Assembly: GCA_026874595.1 (NCBI GenBank)
Contig: CM049310.1
Coordinates: 8,186,001-8,250,000 of the forward strand
Reading direction: 5' to 3'
Length of the DNA: 64,000 bases
Origin: Sipunculus nudus
Taxonomy: Eukaryota > Annelida > Sipuncula > Golfingiida > Sipunculidae
Shown: piece after piece, positions 39,301 to 46,400 of the stretch
Layout: each line of letters opens with the position of its first letter
Numbering within the stretch: the first letter of the stretch is position 1
The notes under the pieces: model-generated
The model's database searches: none
Told to the model about the DNA's origin: nothing
What the model saw: only the letters and a program-made list of their open reading frames with translations
Translations under genes and position numbers: made by a program

Positions 39301-40580
39301 CCACCAGTCAAAGTAACTACTAAGCAGCAGTAAAGTAAGGCAGGACGATTCAGTGTGGTCTATCATTGTCTATCTAGCACTTTAAATATTCCTGAATTTA
39401 AGTGTTTGTTCTTACAGTGTTAATTTATGTTTTGTTACTGTCCTCTCTGAAATAACAGGGCAGACCATATATAAGAAGAGGAAACAATTTTTAATTTCAT
39501 CTTACCTTTCTTTAAATAATTTTACAGATCATTAAAATGGAGAATAATAATCCTTGGTGGACATGCAGGGAGCAGTAAAACTGAGTAGAAGATATCATCT
39601 GATAATATGTATTATATTAATATCCCCATCATTGACATCCACAATTTTCCAAAACAAAATAATACCTGTCATTTGAATATCCCTCAGCCATTAAAATATT
39701 TATTAAAAACACTATAAAAAACGGGCCCTTGTGATGAGCTTGGATGGATTAATGCCATTATTTATTTTTGTTTTGTAGTTGGGCACAGGCCTTGGGACAG
39801 GATGGTGCCGTACCCCGAGTCCGAGGCCTACCAGGAGTCAGATACACAGTGTGAGTGAATCAAAATCCAGAATCATAAATTAATTCATAAAAAAACCTTA
39901 TTTGCTGGACTTGGCATTGTGAGTTATAGATTGAGACTGTTGTCACACAAAGAGTCAAATAAAACCTCTGCATTACACCAGTAGAAAGGCTGGGGACTTC
40001 TAAAATACTAATCAGAGGAGGACTGCCTCAGCTGACATAATAGGAAGATTTTCATTTTGGGAGGTTTTGTCTTCATTAGGTAAATATCCATTTAGGGAGG
40101 TTTGTCCCTATTAGGTAAGTGTCCCATAAGGGGAGGTTTTCCAGTACATAATTTGTTTTTGGCCATCATTTATATATATGGTTATTCTGTATTAATTCCA
40201 GAGATAATTGATCCCTGAATAAACACAAGAGTAACAAAATGGTGCCAATTCCTACCATTTTAAAATACTTTGAAGTTAATAGTAGCAAAACACATGGGAC
40301 ATATCTGAATTTGTTTGTTATAACTTTTTTTTTAATAGGAAAAACATTTGTTACAAAATTACAAAGCCAATCACTCTTTGATATCAGTAACATCAATCCA
40401 GTATTTCCAGCAAAAATTGCACATTTTTAACATAACTTTTTTAATAATTATTTTTTTTATGTATTCTCAAACATTATTTTTACAGCACAAGCACCAGCCC
40501 CTTACTACAATCTTGCCAATGGATTTGCTATGAACAGACCATGGGCCAAGCTGTTCACCAATCCAAAACAGAAGAGCTAG
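10980..40580 (+). CDS. Myosin-MH2 fusion gene (3' 15 exons; 5' end outside window)
   Basis: Fifteen exons join in one open frame: 10980-11035, 11393-11542, 12238-12349, 12889-13140, 15130-15470, 15670-15793, 25492-25646, 26572-26644, 28248-28406, 28943-29135, 29937-30001, 30245-30328, 33319-33442, 39779-39850, 40486-40580. Total 2055 nt, 684 residues and a TAG. All introns are GT-AG and all phases agree. Residues 1-113 are the end of a myosin motor, 127-142 an IQ motif, about 190-345 a proline-rich linker, about 346-560 an MH2 domain, and 589-684 a low-complexity tail. Known of the families: myosins move on actin and IQ motifs bind calmodulin or light chains; MH2 domains mediate protein-protein contact in SMADs and in the insect proteins Expansion and Rebuff. 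Inferred: an actin-based motor carrying an MH2 interaction module. The ATP-binding half of the motor must lie upstream of base 1. Extra small exons in the long introns cannot be excluded. Confidence 0.88.
11036..12888 (+). other. Introns between motor exons
   Basis: Intronic sequence at 11036-11392, 11543-12237 and 12350-12888. Plain AT-rich DNA; apart from splice signals I see no repeats or open frames worth naming. All three introns start GTAAGC, GTGAAA or GTAAAT and end AAAG, TTTCAG or TTAAG. Confidence 0.7.
12889..13140 (+). CDS. Exon: converter end, lever arm, IQ motif
   Basis: An 84-codon phase 0-0 exon. It opens with VFLRYWHTEELN, the conserved myosin motor end, and then has one clear IQ motif, VIMAQKYVRGFLARK, followed by the basic run ATRRRR. 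The rest (FCEHVHDLGAGSFEVMSRHH) is acidic to neutral and helical-looking. The last codons are GAG CTG, and the intron starts GTGAGTAGT. This exon-intron junction is the unit that is repeated in the adjoining 28-bp array. Confidence 0.9.
13141..14484 (+). repeat. 28-bp minisatellite built from a splice donor
   Basis: About 48 copies of a 28-bp unit: GTGAGTAGTACATGG, then TGTTGTAGAGCTG. Copy 1 begins at the first intron base after exon 12889-13140, and every unit ends by recreating the exon's GAGCTG followed by GTGAGT. Variants include GTTAAAGAGCTG, a TGCATGG form and a 9-nt insert (GGCTCCGTA) at 13521, 13784 and 14047, a 263-bp higher-order period. Minus-strand open frames (YYSPALQHH type) only follow the 84-bp frame period. 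Confidence 0.95.
14485..15129 (+). other. Rest of intron 4, with a Tigger-like scrap
   Basis: Mostly AT-rich intron. At about 14905-15045 there are words of the type AATGAGACCACC, TTAAGGCCACC and an inverted pair AAGACCAC / GTGGTCTT. This looks like a decayed TA-flanked (pogo/Tigger-type) MITE, but no clean ends were found. Confidence 0.35.
15130..15793 (+). CDS. Exons for the proline-rich linker
   Basis: Exons 15130-15470 and 15670-15793, joined by a phase-2 intron. The first begins LHTREAELKNRFNIQGGH, keeping the frame from GAG CTG. It then becomes proline/serine rich: SPRPESPTP, FPGPSFPVPQ and MPPPPSRLPMFPGG, possible SH3/EVH1/profilin-type ligands by analogy only. The second reads YKTESMKVPGRSRPEP and ends RSITSQLFYE. 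No folded domain was recognised. Donors GTAAGT and GTACAG and acceptors TTTTCAG and CTCACAG are all good. Confidence 0.85.
16186..18146 (+). repeat. Diverged dispersed-repeat cluster, left part
   Basis: Several units begin TTTTTAGC, a variable dinucleotide and ACCTGTGAGCTTATGC (16186, 17071, 17206). They are followed by units of about 200-300 bp containing TTTTTGCACAG, CTCATATCTC, GAAATTTTGCATGTGTA and GGTGGCGCCACC. They have no coding capacity. The cluster breaks off at CATAGCTCTTAA (18150) and resumes at 23772 (TTAATCATACAC), which shows that a later insertion split it. Confidence 0.75.
21404..21488 (+). repeat. 34-bp exact duplication plus C run
   Basis: The segment beginning TTGCATGACGTGAGAGG occurs at 21404 and again at 21438, identical over about 33 bp, and then runs into a C tract (about 21472-21488). 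It contains the CRE-like TGACGTGA. Confidence 0.8.
21568..21660 (+). promoter_or_regulatory. Duplicated E-box module GTCACGTGA
   Basis: A 57-bp repeat: ACACGCCAGACTCAGTCACG at 21568 and a near copy at 21625, each with the palindromic E-box CACGTG (21584-21589, 21641-21646). It lies inside the TTAA-flanked insertion. Family knowledge: GTCACGTGA suits bHLH-ZIP factors. Function here is inferred only. Confidence 0.3.
22130..23560 (+). repeat. Tandem ~330-365-bp repeat with ACCTG/CAGGT palindromes
   Basis: About five diverged units, each with two or more TTACCTG words and a central palindrome: TTACCTGTGCAG (22160), TTACCTGTGCAGGTGA (22486), CACCTGTACAGGTG (22851), TTACCTGTACAGGTAA (23204) and TTACCTGTATATACC (about 23537). 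Spacings of the centres are about 327, 364, 354 and 335. Adjacent words such as CAGGTAAC and TAGTGCA also recur once per unit. Confidence 0.75.
23776..23990 (+). repeat. Right part of the split dispersed repeat
   Basis: Resumes the family of 16186-18146: AAAGTGGTGGCGCCACATG, CATTTTTGCATAGGGTCC, CTCATATCTCAGTAGTGG and AAAATTTTGCA. Together with the left part it defines the empty site of the 18151-23771 insertion. Confidence 0.7.
23991..25491 (+). other. Rest of the intron before the MH2 exons
   Basis: AT-rich intronic DNA with no repeat or open frame that I can support. It ends with the acceptor TCTGTTTTAG at 25491. Confidence 0.6.
25492..30328 (+). CDS. Exons for the MH2 (SMAD-type) domain
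   Basis: Exons 25492-25646, 26572-26644, 28248-28406, 28943-29135, 29937-30001 and 30245-30328. Motifs fall in MH2 order: VWGKLFYVEKGEVIAKLY (first strands; SMADs have W.SIAYYE..VGE), IYIDSS, IGLGAFYN (SMADs: LGLLSNVNR), IRGHIGKGVKL (SMADs: RRHIGRGVRL), GNVFACKMTKNDVIVKGY (SMADs: GEVFAECLSDSAIFVQS), GRMMKIFDIDEY (SMADs: CNLKIFNNQEF), CLSITAFSFV (SMADs: CTIRMSFVKGW) and TPCWAFLVNFDALRLL (SMADs: TPCWIELHL). The last two exons add DSIHLRVQRFVVIKNF, probably a C-terminal helical extension. No MH1 domain is visible and the R-SMAD C-terminal SSXS phosphorylation motif is absent, so classical TGF-beta receptor signalling is not implied. Confidence 0.88.
25647..30244 (+). other. Introns within the MH2-coding part
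   Basis: Introns 25647-26571, 26645-28247, 28407-28942, 29136-29936 and 30002-30244. The 26645-28247 intron includes an open stretch at 27418-27783 (GTG start, no family) with a GGGCGGGGC box at about 27659, and a G run at about 28142-28151. I see nothing else in them. Confidence 0.55.
31611..31779. mobile_element. 169-bp MITE, pogo/Tigger-like
   Basis: Ends are TACAGTGAAACCCCACC (31611-31627) and, inverted, TACAGTGGAACCCCACC (31763-31779), 16 of 17 matching. Starting the element at CAGT leaves TA on both sides, the target duplication of Tc1/mariner-pogo elements. CAGTG.AACCCC is typical of Tigger-type ends. It sits in the intron 30329-33318, which otherwise shows nothing but AT-rich DNA and a C run near 32815. 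Confidence 0.75.
33319..40580 (+). CDS. Exons for the C-terminal tail and stop
   Basis: Exons 33319-33442, 39779-39850 and 40486-40580. The first reads RFWAQLASQFQAPPKETPP and ends SSIVGPDDSASQ, with donor CAAA|GTAAGT; the 54-bp array copies this end. The next reads GHRPWDRMVPYPESEAY. The last reads APAPYYNLANGFAMNRPW, ends TNPKQKS and stops at TAG 40578-40580. The tail is rich in P, S, Y and acidic residues with no recognised domain. The middle intron is 6.3 kb and almost wholly minisatellite. If it is retained, translation stops two codons after the donor (AGT AAG TAA). Confidence 0.85.
33403..39320 (+). repeat. 54-bp minisatellite copying an exon end and its donor
   Basis: About 109 copies. 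The unit reads GCAGCAGTATAGTGGGGCC, then GGATGATTCCGCCAGCC, then AAAGTAAGTAACTACCAA. The first copy overlaps the last 40 nt of exon 33319-33442 (SSIVGPDDSASQ) and its donor. Left copies (to about 36.2 kb) keep the exon form GGCCGGATGATTCCGCCAGCC-type core; right copies have GGCTGGATGATTCCACC and AGTC. A few are 8 or 4 nt shorter (AAAGTAACTGCC). A roughly 750-bp higher-order block is visible (near 33930 and 34683). Because 54 is divisible by three, very long but meaningless open frames appear on the - strand. Confidence 0.95.
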
Positions 40581-43200
40581 TTGATGGGGCCCCCTTGGGG
40601 ACCAATCAAAAATGGAAACACCAGTTGCTGCTGCCTTCCCAGGGGAACAATAAGAAACAGAAGAGATATTTGCTGCTGTGTCATTTGGAACCAATCATGC
40701 ACAGAGCAGCCATTTGCTGTGGCCATATGAACAACAAATCAGAAGAGAAGATATTTTAACTGATGCCAATGTGATCATCATCCTTATAAATATCATAAAA
40801 GTAATTTATATTTTACCATGTCTGTGGATGGCTGCAAAAATAATGCTTAATGTAGAGTGAAAAAGAAGTTGCCAAAAAAAATACCATGTTGTTCAGCTGA
40901 TATGACATGTAAAATATTACTTGTTTTATCTTAATTTTTAGCAGTTTACAGGGAAAAACCTTTTTGATAAAAATATAAAAGCAAATAAAACTACATATAA
41001 AAGAAATCAGTGTTTGAATTTGTACATGAAAATGTGTTTAAATGCTACAGGTACTAGCTTATGTATCAAATTTTACTCCTAAAAAAAGTACATTCTGTTA
41101 AAATGTTCAAGTAGGGAAAATTCCGGAAATAAATATTTTATAAGGAGAATATGATATCATAAAGTTGTCTCCACTGAACCACAGCTTAAAAATTCTCAAT
41201 AAAACAATATGCACATGAAAGGAGGAATAAAACAAATCTAGATTTTTCAGGAAAACAGTTTCTAGGTTCTTTAAAAAGTTGAAAGATACCCTGCCAATGC
41301 GTATATGCATGTTACATATATCAGAAGTAATGTTAGCAGACATATGAATATATCACAGACTTGTATAGAGTATGCATGATCAGTCTGTCTCAACTTATTT
41401 CCAATCTGACCAATTTTAAATTTTATCTGAAGCTTCACTGCAGGACAGTCAGATAAATCTGGTGTATTGTTGTTAAAGTGACCAATGAAAATTTTCTCTC
41501 AATGTACTGCTGGGCAGATATGAACGTTTAATCCAGTTTGTATTATGGGGGGATTCTTTCATAAAGGTATACAAATTATTATTTTTATTATAATTTGTAA
41601 ATAATTTTGTCAGATTTGTACATACAGGTTATGCATTCAGATATAAATTTATGAAGCAAGACTTCATTGTGGGTGTATAGGTTATGTGGAGAGCAACAAA
41701 TGTGAGATCATGCCATTTATGTAGCCCAGCATATATTTTCATTTAATTAGCATTCATGCATTCTTTTGTACAGTGCTGTTATTTAAATGGAGATAAAATC
41801 TCACGTGTTTATACAATATGCAAGGAAGAATGTGGTAAAGTGTATTGTGTTCATATTATTTCTATGTATTTATTTGAACTATGTCATTTGATTTGACATT
41901 CATTGTCAATGTGGTATAGATTTGGATTTATATTTTTATATAAACACTTTAGTATGCCATTGCTCTTTTTTTATAGTAACATTTAAAAGTCAGCCACAAA
42001 AATATGTTATAAGAAAGGATACTGAAAGGAATTTTTTTTTCTTTTATGTAATTCAGGATTTAACAGTGCTCTCCAAAATAACTTCTCTTTGCCATATCTT
42101 TGAATGGCACACGTTTGCCTCGGATACAGTTTTATAATTAGCTAATGGTCCTTTATAAAAAGACTATTTTGTCATGGTAACCATGAAAATAAATCAAATG
42201 TGGATAATTTTCAGAAAATCTAATTTTGTGGAAATATATATTCAATATGACATAAAGATATTATATAAGATGGCTGAATCCACCAAAAATACACACTTCA
42301 CTCGAAACGACCAACGATTATTTATATATATCGTTGGTTGTTTTGTGTGAAGTGTGTATTTTTGGTGGATACAGGTTAGCTATATAAGGCTTTTGAGTTC
42401 GAATTCAAAGTTCAAAATGTTTAAAAAATGTTTTAAAAAGATAAATTATCCTTTAAGCAAACTTAAAGTCTATGAATTGTTAAAAATTCTTTTACAGTTG
42501 GCAGCTGGGAACCCTGTCCATGTCAGTAATTTAAATTGAAATAATTATTTTTAATTCATATGGAATATTCAAAATATATCTGATATATATATCTCACGTA
42601 ATGATAGGGTTCTCTGACGATCTCCAGTAAAGTATAAGTCAGTTTGTCCTATCTTTGCAAACAGTTAGATACATAAGGCAAATCTTCTGTTGCAAAAAAC
42701 ATGTTACATACCTGTTACACTTTAAAGAGGAAATCTTGTATATAAAGGGTCACAGTACAAGGTTTTTTATACCTATAACACCTGGATTTAATTTGAACTG
42801 TGCTTATCTTCTTTTTTAGGGGGGCTATGGGATTTGGTTCAGATACAAAACATATGTTTGTTGATATACAAGCTTATATATATATATATCTTAATAGATT
42901 TTATAATAGCATTTGAAACGATCTCGTTTCTCACATATCCCATTTTATGGATTTATGCATAGATTATATTTACTTTTTATTCAGAAATTGCATTTTATGA
43001 ATGTTAAATTGCTAGTCATAGCAATAAAGGTACATTTATTGTAATCATAAATCTGAAAATTCATTATACGAGCAAAAGAGTTCAGAATTAGGATTGTAGA
43101 TACTTTGTATATTTTAAAGTACACAGTTTTATATTTTCATATTTATCACTTCTGTCATGTTTAAATAAAGCCATATGTAAAGAACTCCAATGATTGTATT
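40581..43200 (+). other. Presumed 3' UTR and downstream of the myosin-MH2 gene
   Basis: After TAG 40580 the sequence turns AT-rich and non-coding. Candidate poly(A) signals AATAAA are at 40984-40989 (about 400 nt after the stop) and 43164-43169. The sequence does not decide which is used. The segment also holds the foldback at 42279-42369. Confidence 0.4.
42279..42369. repeat. Foldback with 40-bp arms
   Basis: The left arm 42279-42318 begins TCCACCAAAAATACACACTT. The right arm 42330-42369 is its reverse complement apart from about three positions near the loop. The loop is 11 nt (TATTTATATAT). On the RNA level it would be a 40-bp hairpin. It could be a minimal foldback transposon (no clear target duplication) or a hairpin RNA source in the 3' UTR. 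Confidence 0.85.
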
Positions 43201-43640
43201 ATATCTTTTCATTTAATTTCAAAGGATATAAATGTCCGGTTGATGGTTCTTGCTATGAAATAGCTATTAAAGGTAACCGTAAAGTAAGAATAATACGTCA
43301 TTTATAAGCTTTCTGGCTGTCCTTTTGTAAATTCAAGGGTCTAGGAATGACATAAAATGTTAAACCTTTGGTTAATTCGTCTCTGTAATTAAGACATCAC
43401 TGGAGTACCATCGACGTTTCACCAAGGCACTGGCAACCAGGGGCGGTCTGAGGTGCTCACTGAACGGGCGCGTCCTCTGTATATTGACCTGAAAAATCTT
43501 GGAAATGGGGAAAATTACACTGTAAATATCGAAAAGAACACCCAAAACTACCCCAAGTTGCACCATTATAGCCTCTTTTTTTCAAAGTGCTTTTACATCA
43601 TGGGAGAGGGAAACTCCCGTAAAAAAAAAACTTTTTTTTT

Positions 43641-43657
43641 GGGGGGGGGGGGGGGGG
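43641..43657 (+). repeat. T9-G17 homopolymer junction
   Basis: A run of T followed directly by 17 G, next to an A run. Low complexity, G-quadruplex prone. Sequence from 43200 to 43830 otherwise shows no recognisable gene. Confidence 0.8.
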
Positions 43658-43835
43658 AGTGTATATGGTGGGCCCCTGGGCTACTGCAAGCATCGATGAT
43701 GTTTGGGAGGTGGGGTGTATCATAGAGCTAGACGGGGTATAATTAGTTACTTGTGCAATTACACTGGGCCATCGAAGGTCTGTAAAGCAGTAAAGGTAAG
43801 TAAACCTATTCCACGTGAGTTAGGACTTCACCTAG

Positions 43836-43918
43836 TCCGCCATGTACGGACTCCATTTATCTGTGATATGGAGTCCGACCGTCTAACGGTGAGAGTTCAC
43901 CCTGCCGTACATGGAGGG
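43836..43918. repeat. Compact cluster of nested inverted repeats
   Basis: Outer stem CCATGTACGG (43840-43849) with CCGTACATGG (43905-43914). Inside: CGGACTCCAT (43847) with ATGGAGTCCG (43868-43877); ACCGT-CTA-ACGGT (43878-43890); GGTGA-GAGT-TCACC (43888-43901). Neighbouring stems share three bases, so they compete. Together they would make a cloverleaf-like fold. A relative of its left half is at 45345-45385. Confidence 0.7.
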
Positions 43919-44081
43919 ACCTGTAACATGAATTATCACTGCTTGTTGTGCGACAGAGAAACAATCTTGTATTTATAAATAGAAATAAACTTTTTATGTA
44001 TCAAATTAAATCGATATATCACCTTTATGTGCGCCGGTAAATGTTTTTTTATCCTTTGAACTGCCGGGGTTCAGTTGTTGC

Positions 44082-44402
44082 ATGCCAACTGGACACCGCC
44101 GGAAAAGGAATCCCATGCAAATTAGGTGGGCAATCTATGCAAAAGATGAATTCAGGGGGGCTTTTCCAAGGAATGCTAGTGCCGTGCACTATGATAGACC
44201 ATATTTTCATAAGCATCCTTCCCATCATACATCGCGTGTTGTCAATGATGCTAATTTTCTATTGGTTGTTCCAACCAGAAAGCGCCATCAGCCAGACGGA
44301 GACGAAGCAATATCTGACTTCATCCAGAGTAAGTGCCCATACTTTATTAATGCTGATCATCCAGCAAAAGTTTTGGTCCCAACGGAGTCTAAGCATCTGT
44401 AA
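44082..44402 (+). CDS. Unidentified 106-residue open frame
   Basis: ATG at 44082; the frame starts MPTGHRRKRNPMQIRWAIYA and is basic, with HYDRPYFHKHPSHH in the middle. A donor-like AGAGTAAGT at about 44329 follows DEAISDFIQ, so it may be one exon. It lies between the two blocks (43830 and 44535) that are directly joined in the shorter relative at 45345-45440, which suggests it belongs to a mobile or duplicated unit. I recognise no family. Confidence 0.25.
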   Translation: MPTGHRRKRNPMQIRWAIYAKDEFRGAFPRNASAVHYDRPYFHKHPSHHTSRVVNDANFLLVVPTRKRHQPDGDEAISDFIQSKCPYFINADHPAKVLVPTESKHL

Positions 44403-44534
44403 CAATTATAATATGTGGGGTTTGTTTGGTGTCCTCACGCTTCACAAGGCATATACGTGTCTCAGGGTCTGTACGGATCCATACAAACTTAGATAGTATA
44501 GACTCTCCCCGCCAGAGGCTGCAGCGCCTGTAAT

Positions 44535-45440
44535 GTTTACTATATATATGTCAGCGCTGCAAGACTGCAGCAAGATTTCACCCAGATCCTAGACTTCGCC
44601 CAGATTAGATTGGCTGGTTCACATGTGGAATCATGGACTGAATATTATCAACAACTCAGATCTGCATGTTGTTTTTATTATCTGCTGAAAGTTTGGGACT
44701 GACATTTCAGAAATACAGTGCTTTTACTGAGATCTAGAAATTTTACACAGCGGGGATTTCCAGGGTGTGACGTCACTGCCGAGGAGACAGTGCTCATAGA
44801 TGTGATATTTTTTAACAAATCGCACAACCTCATGTTTTTAGTGGAAATAATAGAAAAAATGTTTTCCCTCCAGGAATTGGGCTCATTTTATGAAAAATAT
44901 ATATTAATATTTTCTTTTCATAGGCACATGTTATATGATAATATAATGAGATTTGGAATATACGTTTGCTTGACCTGAAGACTGTTTACCGGAGAATAAA
45001 GCTAAGATTGCTCACGTGCGGAATGCGGACAAAATAGCCCTTGACTGAATAAATAAGGCTGGATACCGTCTACGCGGATCCGGCATGCGGAATGCGTATC
45101 CGGCAAAACGAATCACAATCGCTACATTTACTGATTTTTGCCGAATCCGTATGGTGTAATGAGTAGCAACACACAGAAAACATTCGTGCTGCCGTGTCGG
45201 TACATATATGAAATTTCTCAACATTTCTTCGCATGCCGCGTTCCGCATTCTGTACCTAAGGAATCTTAGGTTTATATACTAAGTATGTTTTTTTTCTATC
45301 ATATTATTGGGGAAATCGATAACAATGCCATTTGCTCATGGTGACCTTTAGTCCGCCACGTATGGACTCCATTTATCTGTGATATGGCTTGTTTTGTTTA
45401 CTATATATATCAGCGGTGCAAGACTGCAGCAAGGTGACCT
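44535..45440 (+). repeat. Duplicated block, second copy shortened
   Basis: TTTACTATATATATGTCAGC followed by CTGCAAGACTGCAGCAAG at about 44535-44575 recurs at about 45397-45435. TAGTCCGCCACGTATGGACT with CCATTTATCTGTGATATGG at 45350-45390 repeats 43833-43872. In the second copy these two blocks are adjacent; in the first they are about 660 bp apart. Between them, 45012-45248 has GCGGAATGCGGA-like words in inverted orientation at both ends. Confidence 0.6.
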
Positions 45441-45555
45441 TAAGACTTTTCACAAATATTTCAGATGTTAATGAGACCGGCAGATAGGTTTCTTTTCAGT
45501 GTTTCATAACTCTTCATTTTAATGCGCAAAGATTTTTTGTGTGATATCCATGCAC

Positions 45556-45806
45556 AATGGGGCCAATGACAGTCAAGGAATAAAATTCTTGTCTCTATAA
45601 GGCAACCCTGGTTCTATCCCCGGCATGGTTATGAGAGTAGGTTGTAGTTGTCCGTCCAAGGCCGGTGGTTAAATTATCTTCGGTTTCCCCCCACCCCAGA
45701 GAATACCGGACGCCACCACCTGAGCCATGAAGAGTGCTGCGATTAGTTGTATTACAGGGACCCAATCACCTATAATGCATGTTGAATAAACAAGAAAAAA
45801 AAACCC
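45556..45806 (+). mobile_element. tRNA-derived SINE
   Basis: A tRNA-like head with a pol III B box GGTTCTATCCC (45610-45620) and a decayed A box about 45 nt upstream (TGACAGTCAAGG), followed by GGCATGGTTATGAGAG and GGTTTCCCCCCACCCC. Its 3' end is A-rich (AATAAACAAGAAAAAAAAA). The layout fits SINEs common in bivalves. Copy decay suggests it is old. Confidence 0.6.
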
Positions 45807-45861
45807 TTCTTCCCTTTCAAGTAAACCGGTACCTGGAAAAATATGGTCTTCAAACCGTTTT

Positions 45862-46255
45862 CTAACTGCAGTGATCGAGTGTTAAAAACAGTGGACCGGG
45901 CGCGATCGCAGGTGTCAACATAAACCGCATGGGGCCGTGTGCATCACGAAGCCACAACTCGTGCCAATCTGGGGATGCCCCGACTGACCTAAAAAATATA
46001 ATACATGTTCCTGCTGGCTTAAACACCTCGTGTTGCGGCTCACAATCTGACCTCCGGTCAGGCAGCCTTGTTCTGGTAAACAAACACACGTGGGCAGTGT
46101 TTACCAACACGCAGAGCTATAACAAGGTGTTAAAGAGCCGTAATGGAAATACTGAGACCGTGTGCTTTAATGGTGTTTTTTTTTTATTCATACCTTTTAA
46201 GTGCATACCCAAGCGCGCAAGACATTTGTTAGGGTTTGCACTAGTACATTGGTAG
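45862..46255. other. GC-richer segment of unknown nature
   Basis: Open on both strands (45862-46110 minus, 45929-46255 plus) with several CpG. Neither frame shows a recognisable family. It contains the E-box-like CACACGTGGG near 46086. I cannot say which strand, if any, is coding. Confidence 0.2.
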
Positions 46256-46400
46256 AGTAACAGTCTGTATATAAAAGTATTACTGTAAGTGATGTAAGAT
46301 GTGAAATGAAATATATATAATGGAAATCTCTAGATGATTAAGTATAATATCTATGTCAATATACCTTCATATTACATGTTTTACATTAATTTGTTTATGT

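Noticed and set aside
35362-39366. Very long minus-strand open frames (565 and 758 aa, YFDWWNHPALLYC repeats)
   Set aside because: They exist only because the 54-bp unit is a multiple of three and happens to lack stops in those frames. They run antisense to the intron of the myosin-MH2 gene and have no start, promoter or family.
42279-42369. Ordinary miRNA precursor
   Set aside because: The arms are 40 bp and nearly perfect, with no bulges typical of animal pre-miRNA; a foldback or hairpin-siRNA source fits better.
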